59,914 bases of DNA, taken from contig NZ_JADEWG010000030.1 of NCBI RefSeq assembly GCF_015207735.1, positions 1 to 59,914 on the forward strand. The letters run 5' to 3'. The stretch comes from [Phormidium] sp. LEGE 05292 (GTDB lineage: Bacteria; Cyanobacteriota; Cyanobacteriia; Cyanobacteriales; Aerosakkonemataceae). Shown one piece after another: positions 43,936 to 52,844 of the stretch. The translations under genes were made by a program, and so were the position numbers. Within the stretch, counting starts at the first letter, position 1. Every line of letters starts with the position of its first letter. The notes beneath the pieces were generated by a model. It worked only from the letters and a program-made list of their open reading frames with translations. It was not told the DNA's origin and did no database searches.

Positions 43936-44964
43936 ATGTCTCGATCGCGTGCCTTGCAATATTACGTTATAACTCGTTTACTTTTTGCTCCTTTGATGCT
44001 GTGGACGATCGTCACAGTAGTTTTTTTACTACTAAGAGCAACTCCCGGCGATCCTGTGGATGTAATATTAGGAGGACGCGGTGCACCAGATAGCGTTAAA
44101 GAAGAATATCGTCAAAGATTAGGATTAGCCGCTCCTTTGTGGTTACAATACATTAATTATCTGGGATCTTTGCTCAGATTTGATTTAGGAACTTCCCTAA
44201 CTAGTCAAGGTCAAGATGTTGTAGAAATCATTCAACAACACTTTCCTGCAACTTTAGAATTAGCAACTTTTAGCATGGCAGTTGCGCTACTTGTTGGAGT
44301 TGGTTTTGGTGCTATTTCTGCTTCTAAACCTAATACAGTTTTTGATGTTAGCGGCAGGTTATTTGGGATTATTACTTATGCTATTCCCTTGTTTTGGTTT
44401 GGGATGATTTTGCAACTGATTTTTGCTGTACAACTAAAATGGTTTCCGCCTAATGGTCGCTTTTCTTTAGCTTATTCTCCTCCTCCGACAATTACAGGTT
44501 TGTACACTGTTGATAGTATCCTTAATGGTAATATTAATGAGCTATTAATTTCTCTTCATTATCTCGCACTCCCTTGTTTGACTTTAGGATTTTTAATTAG
44601 TGGAATTTTTGAGCGCATTGTTAGGGTAAATCTTCGGCAAACTCTGAAGGCAGATTATGTGGAAGCAGCTAGAGCTAGGGGAATTTCGGAAAGAAAAATT
44701 CTTATTTCTCATGCTTTGAAAAATGCTTTGATTCCAGTAATTACTGTTTTAGGTTTGACTTTTGCTTCTATGTTGGGGGGTGCAGTTTTAACCGAAGTCA
44801 CCTTTTCTTGGCCGGGATTAGGTAGTAGGCTATATCAAGCAATTTCCGATCGCGATTATCCAACCGTTCAAGGAATTATGGTATTTTTCGCGGCTATTGT
44901 AGTGGTTGCCAGCATTTTAATTGATATTGTCAACGCCTACATCGATCCACGCATTCGCTACTAA
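43936..44964 (+). CDS. ABC transporter permease, DppB/OppB family
   Basis: This inner-membrane permease has six hydrophobic spans and the EAA-type loop near EAARARGISERKILISHALKNA in abbreviated form. It opens with ATPGDPVDVILGGRG, typical of DppB. It is 342 aa, full length. The partner DppC permease and the DppD/F ATPases are absent from the window, so they must be elsewhere in the genome. A hairpin terminator follows at 45062, which argues that the transcript ends here. Confidence 0.9.
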   Translation: MSRSRALQYYVITRLLFAPLMLWTIVTVVFLLLRATPGDPVDVILGGRGAPDSVKEEYRQRLGLAAPLWLQYINYLGSLLRFDLGTSLTSQGQDVVEIIQQHFPATLELATFSMAVALLVGVGFGAISASKPNTVFDVSGRLFGIITYAIPLFWFGMILQLIFAVQLKWFPPNGRFSLAYSPPPTITGLYTVDSILNGNINELLISLHYLALPCLTLGFLISGIFERIVRVNLRQTLKADYVEAARARGISERKILISHALKNALIPVITVLGLTFASMLGGAVLTEVTFSWPGLGSRLYQAISDRDYPTVQGIMVFFAAIVVVASILIDIVNAYIDPRIRY

Positions 44965-45061
44965 AAATCAGGTGACTGAAGTTGCAGCTACACAAGTAAA
45001 GTCAGCTGAAAAAAAAACTAAGTTTATCTATGGGAGCAAGTCTAAAATTTCAAATCGAATT

Positions 45062-45096
45062 ACTGGTAGCTAAGGACTACCAGTTTCTTACTTTTA
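45062..45096 (+). terminator. Terminator after the DppB-like gene
   Basis: ACTGGTAG (45062-45069) pairs with CTACCAGT (45077-45084), then TTCTTACTTTT follows. It lies about 100 bp after the permease stop. Confidence 0.75.
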
Positions 45097-45301
45097 AGCT
45101 TAGTCACAATAATTTCTAAATTTATAAATAAACTGCAAAGTTTTTGCAAAGTTTTTGTGAAGCAAATCAATTTTATGTATCTAGGCAGAGAGTAGTTAAA
45201 AGGTTAATTTAGTATAATTACTCAATTCTATTAGATACTTCCTGTGTTATTAAAGAGTTAGTCAGAGAATTTACTATCTTTGCTTAGGAGGAACAGGCAT
45301 A

Positions 45302-46108
45302 ATGAGTACAGAGGACACGGTACTAGATCCTAATAATTTGCTGATTCAACAAACTAATTCTTTAGCTACCGATCAACCAATTCCTGTGGAGGTAATTTTC
45401 ACCAATGAGATTGTAGGTACAGATAGTATGGATATGATCGTCGGAACTGAGCAAAATGAACGAATTTTCGGCTTAGGTGGAGACGACTTTATCCAAGGAG
45501 GAAAGGGTAGCAACTTTATTGATGGTGGTGAGGGTAATGATATTATCTTCGGTAACTTAATTTCTGGTCTCGCAGGTACAGAAAACCTCAACGACACTAT
45601 TTACGGGGGTAATGGCAGCGATGTCTTATTTGGTAATGCTGGGAATGATTATCTAGATGGAGGGAATGGTGAGGACTTCCTCTGCGGCGAATCGGGAGAT
45701 GATATTTTGACTGGAGGAGCGGGTAAGGATACATTTTATTTTTATGCGCCTCTAGCATCTAATACCAAGCTGGGAGAAGTAAACATTGTTTCTGACTTTA
45801 GTGCTTCTTTGGGAGTAGACACTATTACTGACTTCACTCCGGGAGAGGATACAATTTTCTTATCTCAGCAGCGTTTCTCTAACCTCTCTAACGTTGTAGA
45901 TTTTAGTACTGCTTTTACTACCGTTGATAATGATTTAGCAGTCGAAACAAGCAATGCTTTAATTGTTTACAACTCTGTTAATGGCAATTTGTTCTATAAC
46001 CAAAATGGTAGTGAATTAGGTTTTGGTGATGGCGGTTTATTTGCTGTTTTAAGTAGTGTTCCAGCTATTACAGCTTTGGATTTTACAGTGCCAAAAATGA
46101 CTAGCTAA
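45302..46108 (+). CDS. RTX-like calcium-binding repeat protein
   Basis: This 268-aa protein has about eight glycine-rich nonapeptide repeats between residues 50 and 150 (LGGDDFIQGG, GGEGNDIIFG, GGNGSDVLFG, GNAGNDYLDGG, GGAGKDTFYF). These fold as Ca-binding parallel beta-rolls in RTX proteins. No cleavable signal peptide is present, as expected for type I secretion. The C-terminal part (TDFTPGEDTIFLSQQRF) resembles the end of many cyanobacterial RTX proteins. AGGAGG lies 10 nt before the ATG. No type I secretion genes are adjacent. The role is unknown. Confidence 0.85.
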   Translation: MSTEDTVLDPNNLLIQQTNSLATDQPIPVEVIFTNEIVGTDSMDMIVGTEQNERIFGLGGDDFIQGGKGSNFIDGGEGNDIIFGNLISGLAGTENLNDTIYGGNGSDVLFGNAGNDYLDGGNGEDFLCGESGDDILTGGAGKDTFYFYAPLASNTKLGEVNIVSDFSASLGVDTITDFTPGEDTIFLSQQRFSNLSNVVDFSTAFTTVDNDLAVETSNALIVYNSVNGNLFYNQNGSELGFGDGGLFAVLSSVPAITALDFTVPKMTS

Positions 46109-46255
46109 AGTTCAATTGGCTACTTGTTGGGTTGGTAACAAATTTACGCATCTATAAAATATATTGTGGTGTGTGTTTTTTCATCAGTTAAATTTTAATT
46201 GAGAAGCTAGATTCTCAGATAAAGTAAGGTGCATCTGGTTAAACTAAAATCTTGA

Positions 46256-46341
46256 ACAAAAAGGCAGAACCTCTGTTTTTCGTTCCCAGGTTCAACCTGG
46301 GAACGAGATATGGGAGGTTCTACCTCCTCTGTAGCAAGATG
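46256..46341. repeat. Dispersed ~88-bp palindrome-rich intergenic repeat, copy 2
   Basis: This contains the perfect hairpin TTCCCAGGTTCAACCTGGGAA and GGGAGGTTCTACCTCC. It aligns with 2942-3030 over its whole length. It lies between the RTX-like gene and the convergent TPR gene and may act as a bidirectional terminator. Confidence 0.75.
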
Positions 46342-46376
46342 GGTAAAAATCTAGCTTTCATTTCAAAAATTCGGTT

Positions 46377-47618
46377 TTAAGATTGGCGTGAAATCTGTTT
46401 ATTAACTTCTTGAATTTGTCTGGTAAAGTAAGGTTCTCGATAACTTAATTGTTTGGCGATCTCAAGTCCTCTTTCAAAAGCTACGAGTGCTTGAGAATAG
46501 TTTTTTTGTTCTAAATAAAGTTTAGCGATTTGATCGTAAGTGTTCATCATTCCATAAAAGTTATGACCTAGTTGATCGGTTTGTAAAAGTACTTGACTTG
46601 TTTCTAATGCTGCGTCTATTCGCTTTAGGGAAAGTTGTAATGCTACTAGTTTTCTGAGTGCGTCGGCTGCACCGGAATATTGCTGAATTGACCAAGCAAA
46701 GGAGTAAGTTTCTTCGTATTGTTGAGCGGCTTCTTCAATTTGTCCAAGGGATTCTAGTTGGGAACCGATCGCTAATTTCAATTCAGGAATTTCGGTGAAG
46801 TTTTGCAGGTTTTGGTAAAGTTCAATTAACTGCTGCTTGGTGGATATAATTTGCAACGGTTGTTTCAATTGTGCGTAAATATAAGCCAATTGTTTTAAGT
46901 AAGTAATTTGCTGTTCGCTGTTATTTTGCTCTTTGGCTAAATTCAACAATTCGTTATAAGTAACTGCGGCTTTTTGGTAATCAAACCAACTTAAACTTAA
47001 ATCGCCAATTTTAGTTAGTGCGGCGGCAATTTCTTCTGTGTTTTTTTGTTCTCTGGCGGCGCGGAGAATTTGTTCGTAAGCGACAACTGCTTTATCAGGT
47101 GCTCGGACTTGTTCATAAGCTGTTGCTAAAGCACGCCATAAATCTAATTCTACAATAGGTTTTGCTGTGGCTTCTGTTTGAATTGCTTGCAATCTTTTGG
47201 TGATAAATTTTATGTCTTCTCTGGAATTTTCTTGCCATACGATCGCACCTATTCTCGTTAAAGCTTCGACTTCTGGTAATAACCCTAATACCCTGGTTAA
47301 GCGCAATTCTCGATACCAAACTGCAAAAGCAGTGACTTTATCACCAGCTTGAAATAACTCTGTCGCTTGCTGATTTAATTCATTTAATGATTGTTGTAAT
47401 TGTGTCTTTTCTTCCTCAGTTAAAGGTTTTTTATCTCGCGCTGACTGAGGTAACATCGGATCGAGAGTTCTGAACTCTAAAGGATCGGGAGGAAATACAG
47501 TGGGGTCATCCTCATTATTACTTTGAGCATAAGTCGGAAAACTGAGAATTAACCAAAACAAAGAACAAACAACCGAAAAATAAAACTTGCTGATTTTTTG
47601 TCGGGGGCGATCGCTCAT
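46377..47618 (-). CDS. Secreted TPR-repeat protein
   Basis: This 413-aa protein has a probable signal peptide (hydrophobic segment about 12-30, ending TYAQS). About seven tetratricopeptide helices follow (DKAVVAYEQILRAAREQ, QKAAVTYNELLNLAKEQ, EEAAQQYEETYSFAW, SQALVAFERGLEIAKQL). TPR proteins act as scaffolds, here probably in the periplasm, and no partner can be named. It is divergently transcribed from the phytase-like esterase gene across 92 bp. Confidence 0.83.
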   Translation of the reverse strand: MSDRPRQKISKFYFSVVCSLFWLILSFPTYAQSNNEDDPTVFPPDPLEFRTLDPMLPQSARDKKPLTEEEKTQLQQSLNELNQQATELFQAGDKVTAFAVWYRELRLTRVLGLLPEVEALTRIGAIVWQENSREDIKFITKRLQAIQTEATAKPIVELDLWRALATAYEQVRAPDKAVVAYEQILRAAREQKNTEEIAAALTKIGDLSLSWFDYQKAAVTYNELLNLAKEQNNSEQQITYLKQLAYIYAQLKQPLQIISTKQQLIELYQNLQNFTEIPELKLAIGSQLESLGQIEEAAQQYEETYSFAWSIQQYSGAADALRKLVALQLSLKRIDAALETSQVLLQTDQLGHNFYGMMNTYDQIAKLYLEQKNYSQALVAFERGLEIAKQLSYREPYFTRQIQEVNKQISRQS

Positions 47619-47710
47619 AATCTAAAATCCACTCAGGCTAATATAAAGAAGATCGGAAATAGTAATTAGTTTCCCAAGCTTAACTGTAATCGATGAATAG
47701 GAGATGACTG

Positions 47711-48880
47711 GTGAAGAAAAGCATCAGAATTTTAGTTCTGAGTTTAGCATTAATAGGATTGACTTTTATATCATCTTGTGCTTTACCAAGAGTTAGTGCT
47801 CAACAACGGACATTTCTCGACATATCTTTAGAATTTTTGGGTGAATACCAATTACCCAAGATGAAATTTCAGGATACAACAGTTGGGGGATTATCGGGGA
47901 TAACTTATGATCGACAGCGCGATCGCTTTTATGCCATTTCGGACGATCGCAGCAACCTCGCGCCAGCCAGATTTTACACCTTAAACTTAGACTTAAATAA
48001 CAGTAAACTGCAAAACGTAAACATAGAAAATGTTACCTTTCTCAAAACAAAAGATAGGGAAACTTATCCCAAAGGTAGCATCGATCCTGAAGGAATTGCC
48101 CTCACTCCTCAAGGCACAGTATTTATTTCCAGCGAAGGTGTTACCCATGAACTTATTCCGCCATTTATAGGCGAATTCGACTTAAAAAATGGCAGATTAA
48201 AACAAAATTTGCCTCTGCCACAAAGATACATTCCTGACGCTAAAGGCGAACAACAACAAAGAGGAATCCAAGATAATTTAGGATTTGAATCTTTAACCCT
48301 TAATCCGATCGGATCTTTACCCTCCACTGGAGAACCGATTCGTTTATTTACAGTCACCGAATCAGCATTAATTCAAGACAAAGATCCACCACAAAAAGAC
48401 GAACAAGGTAACTATAAACCACAAATTATTAAATGTCGATTTTTACATTATCTCATTAGTGATGGGCCACCAATCATTATTTCCGAACATCTTTATCCCC
48501 TATCTCCCAATCCGCCAGGAGCAATCTATCATGGGGTGGTAGATTTATTAGCGATCGATCAAGGTGGACATTTCTTAAGCTTAGAAAGATCTTTCGGTTT
48601 AACAGGTTTTGGCGCAAAAGTTTACCAAGTTTTCACTGGTGCAGCTACCGACACCTCTCGTATTGCCAGTTTAAAAGGTGAAATAAGAGCAGTACAACCA
48701 GTGAAAAAGCAATTAGTCTTAGACTTGCAAGAATTAAAAATTAGATTAGACAATTTAGAAGGACTAACTTTTGGCCCTCGTTTACCCGATGGCAGCCAAA
48801 GTTTAATTTTAGTGAGTGATGACAATTTCAAAAAAGAACAAATAACCCAATTTCTCTTATTTCGCCTCAAACGTTCTTAG
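47711..48880 (+). CDS. Esterase-like activity of phytase family lipoprotein
   Basis: This 389-aa exported protein has a lipoprotein signal: KKSIRILVLSLALIGLTF followed by ISSC, giving a lipid-anchored Cys. The body contains VGGLSGITYDRQRDRFYAISDD, DPEGIALTPQGTVFISSEG, NLGFESLTLNP and LDNLEGLTFGPRLPDGSQSL. This is the pattern of the esterase-like phytase family (beta-propeller-like). Activity on phosphate esters is plausible but not shown. The GTG start is close to an AGGAGATGACTG ribosome site. Confidence 0.85.
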   Translation: MKKSIRILVLSLALIGLTFISSCALPRVSAQQRTFLDISLEFLGEYQLPKMKFQDTTVGGLSGITYDRQRDRFYAISDDRSNLAPARFYTLNLDLNNSKLQNVNIENVTFLKTKDRETYPKGSIDPEGIALTPQGTVFISSEGVTHELIPPFIGEFDLKNGRLKQNLPLPQRYIPDAKGEQQQRGIQDNLGFESLTLNPIGSLPSTGEPIRLFTVTESALIQDKDPPQKDEQGNYKPQIIKCRFLHYLISDGPPIIISEHLYPLSPNPPGAIYHGVVDLLAIDQGGHFLSLERSFGLTGFGAKVYQVFTGAATDTSRIASLKGEIRAVQPVKKQLVLDLQELKIRLDNLEGLTFGPRLPDGSQSLILVSDDNFKKEQITQFLLFRLKRS

Positions 48881-49005
48881 GTACGTTGTTGCGCTTTAGC
48901 GATATCATCAAGAGCGATAAAGCCCAACAACATACTCAACAAATTAAATTAATTGCCTTCTGGCTTAAAATAGTTGGGGAGATTTGTAATTCTGTTTAAT
49001 TAACA

Positions 49006-49596
49006 ATGACTCATTCTACCGACATTGCCAGCTTAGCTCGATTGATGGCAGCAGACTTTAGTAATCAAGAGCAAGCATTTGAAAATCCACCATTCTACGC
49101 TCATATTCGCGTTTGTATGCGTCCCTTACCCTTAGAGCTTCTATCTGGGGTCAGTTTCTTTGTCGAACAAGCTTATGATTACGATCTTAACGATCCATAT
49201 CGAGTGCGGGTGCTGAAATTAGTAGAAAAAGACGATCGGATTGAGATTGAAAATTACACCCTCAAGTCAGAAAAAGAATTTTACGGCGCTTCCCGTGACG
49301 TGAAACGACTAGAAAACCTCAAAATCGACAATTTAGAGAAATTACCAGGCTGCAACATGATTGTAGAGTGGACTGGCAACAGTTTTAAAGGTAAAGTGGA
49401 ACCCGGTAAAGGTTGCTTTGTGGTTCGCAAAGGTCGTACTACTTACTTAGATAGCGAATTTGAGATTGACGACGAAAAATTTATCAGTCTCGATCGCGGA
49501 CGTGACCCCGAAACCGACGAACACATCTGGGGTTCTGTAGCTGGCCCATTTTACTTCGTGCGTTGGGCAAGTTTCGCTGACGAAGTAAAAATTTAA
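49006..49596 (+). CDS. cpcT: Phycocyanobilin lyase CpcT
   Basis: CpcT/CpeT family lyases attach a bilin to the beta-Cys153-type site of phycocyanin or phycoerythrocyanin for phycobilisome assembly. Recognisable segments are SLARLMAADFSNQEQAFENP, FYAHIRVCMRPLP, FFVEQAYDYDLNDPYRVRV, PGCNMIVEW and YLDSEFEIDDEKF. At 196 aa it is full length. CpcT is favoured over CpeT by overall similarity, with moderate certainty. It is monocistronic here, 113-143 bp from the sulfolipid gene downstream. Confidence 0.9.
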   Translation: MTHSTDIASLARLMAADFSNQEQAFENPPFYAHIRVCMRPLPLELLSGVSFFVEQAYDYDLNDPYRVRVLKLVEKDDRIEIENYTLKSEKEFYGASRDVKRLENLKIDNLEKLPGCNMIVEWTGNSFKGKVEPGKGCFVVRKGRTTYLDSEFEIDDEKFISLDRGRDPETDEHIWGSVAGPFYFVRWASFADEVKI

Positions 49597-49706
49597 AAAA
49601 ATTATCCCAATTCTCAAATTATCGCCGATCCACTACTCCTCTACCTAGATTCGACCAGAATATTTACTTTGGTGGTTTAAAGGGTACACAAACCTGGTAC
49701 ATTTAG

Positions 49707-50891
<1,185 letters not shown>

Positions 50892-50952
50892 GTTTTTTTG
50901 GCACATCAAAGCCTGTAAAAAAAGCAAGTTTTCCAGATGTGAATTCATTGTC

Positions 50953-50989
50953 TTCCCCCCAACTCTCTTTTCCAGAGAGTTGGGGGGAA
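50953..50989. terminator. Perfect 16-bp hairpin after sqdB
   Basis: TTCCCCCCAACTCTCT (50953-50968) is the exact reverse complement of 50974-50989 with a 5-nt loop. No T-tract follows, so it may be a Rho-independent terminator variant, an mRNA end-stabiliser or a mobile palindrome. Confidence 0.7.
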
Positions 50990-51053
50990 TGAAAAACTGT
51001 TGACTCAAACTAGGCAGAGAAATTAATTGCCAAAATTCCCTAATTAAGCAAGC

Positions 51054-51347
51054 ATGAACAGAAAAATACTGATATTGTTGCTCACAGTAGTTATGCCCGG
51101 TGTTGTCGCATCTGGCATAAGTCTTTACTACCTATTCCCAGAATGGGCAGTTTTAGATAGTAGCTACAAAAATTACGCCAAAATTGCCAGACTTAAAACC
51201 ACAACAATTAATGAATTGTCGATCGCTCAAGCCGCAGAAAATAGACATCGCATTAATTGTTTTGCTGAAGGAGTAGGAGTATTATTGGGAGGCATAATTG
51301 CCGCCATCGGTATTCATGGGATCTGCATTCAAAACCCAAGAAATTAA
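51054..51347 (+). CDS. Small two-span membrane protein between sqdB and sqdX
   Basis: This 97-aa protein is of unknown family. Hydrophobic spans lie at about residues 5-28 and 71-92, with a polar loop containing KNYAKIARLKTTTINE. Orientation is unclear. It ends 31 bp before sqdX and lies on the same strand, so co-transcription with sqdX is likely. In many cyanobacteria sqdB and sqdX are neighbours; this gene interrupts that pair. Confidence 0.6.
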   Translation: MNRKILILLLTVVMPGVVASGISLYYLFPEWAVLDSSYKNYAKIARLKTTTINELSIAQAAENRHRINCFAEGVGVLLGGIIAAIGIHGICIQNPRN

Positions 51348-51378
51348 TTGTTAAATGACTAATGCGCGATGACTAGTT

Positions 51379-52509
51379 ATGAGAATAGCCTTATTCACAG
51401 AAACATTTCTGCCTAAAATTGACGGCATTGTAACTCGCCTTTGCCACACAGTTGAGCATCTACAACGAAGCGGGGATAAAGTACTAATTTTTTCCCCAGA
51501 TTATGGCATCACTGAATATAAAGGAGCCAAAGTTTACGGAGTTTCTGGCGTACCTTTACCCATGTACCCAGAACTAAAATTAGCATTTCCTCGACCTGCG
51601 ATCGGCAAAGCACTAGAAGAATTTCAACCAGATATTATTCATGTAGTTAACCCCGCAGTCTTAGGATTAGGAGGAATATTTTATGGGAAAAGCTTAAAAA
51701 TTCCCATCGTCGCCTCCTATCACACCCACCTACCCCAATACCTGCAACATTACGGATTAGGAATGTTAGAAGGAGTATTGTGGGAACTATTAAAATCAGC
51801 CCATAATCAAGCCGAATTAAACCTTTGTACCTCCACCGCAATGGTACAAGAATTAATCAATCACGGCATTGAAAGAGTAGATTTATGGCAAAGAGGAGTA
51901 GACACCGAATTATTTCATCCTGACACAGCCAGCCAGGAAATGCGATCGCGCCTCAGCCAAGGACACCCCGAAAGTCCCCTCCTCCTCTACATCGGACGCT
52001 TAGGCGCAGAAAAAGAAATCGAACGCATCAAACCCATACTAGAAGCAATTCCCAACTCACGCCTCGCCCTAGTCGGAGATGGCCCAAACCGTGAAGCCCT
52101 CGAAAAACACTTCGCCGGAACCTTCACCAACTTCGTCGGCTACCTCCGAGGCAAAGAACTCGCCTCCGCCTACGCCTCCGCCGATGCCTTCATCTTCCCC
52201 TCCCGCACCGAAACACTCGGACTAGTCCTACTAGAAGCAATGGCAGCAGGCTGTCCCGTCATCGCCGCCCGTTCCGGTGGCATCCCCGATATCGTCACCG
52301 ACGGCGAAAACGGCTACCTATTCGACCCAACAGACGAACAAGGCGCTATCAACGCCACAATTCGCCTACTAGCCCATCAAGAAGAACGAGAAACCCTCCG
52401 TCACAACGCCCGCAAAGAAGCCGAAAAATGGGGTTGGGCAGCCGCCACCAGACAACTACAACGCTACTATCAAAACGTAGCCTTCTCTTCCTTGCCCAAA
52501 GCAGCCTAA
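51379..52509 (+). CDS. sqdX: Sulfoquinovosyltransferase (SQDG synthase)
   Basis: This GT4 glycosyltransferase moves sulfoquinovose onto diacylglycerol to make SQDG. The N-terminus MRIALFTETFLPKIDGIVTR and VASYHTHLPQYLQHYG are typical of SqdX. The donor-binding part contains FPSRTETLGLVLLEAMAAG (E-x7-E type) and CPVIAARSGGIPDIV. It is 376 aa, full length. Codon use shifts within the gene: from about 51980 onwards C-ending codons dominate, unlike the A/T-ending first half. Confidence 0.94.
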   Translation: MRIALFTETFLPKIDGIVTRLCHTVEHLQRSGDKVLIFSPDYGITEYKGAKVYGVSGVPLPMYPELKLAFPRPAIGKALEEFQPDIIHVVNPAVLGLGGIFYGKSLKIPIVASYHTHLPQYLQHYGLGMLEGVLWELLKSAHNQAELNLCTSTAMVQELINHGIERVDLWQRGVDTELFHPDTASQEMRSRLSQGHPESPLLLYIGRLGAEKEIERIKPILEAIPNSRLALVGDGPNREALEKHFAGTFTNFVGYLRGKELASAYASADAFIFPSRTETLGLVLLEAMAAGCPVIAARSGGIPDIVTDGENGYLFDPTDEQGAINATIRLLAHQEERETLRHNARKEAEKWGWAAATRQLQRYYQNVAFSSLPKAA

Positions 52510-52844
52510 TTCTACCTTCTGGAATTTGTCATACTCTATGAAGAAGCTAAATTTATTTAGCTACTAATCCAACTAACTTGTGATTCAAACACTTGTAACT
52601 CACCGATTAATGCAGATACATTCGTAGTAGGTCATCTACTTTCTTGTCGAAGTAGGTCAGTTAGGCTAGGGGTCAGGGTAAAACAAATAGCATGGGAGAG
52701 CAGCAGAGCCAAAAATCATCGGGAAAAAGCCCACAAATTCGACTTTTACCCCTTCAGACCTTCTGCGTTCAATGACCTGTCACTTCCATGTTCTGCAAAT
52801 GGAAAAGAGCTTCTATTTCTAGAAGCTTCACCCTGTAAAACCTC

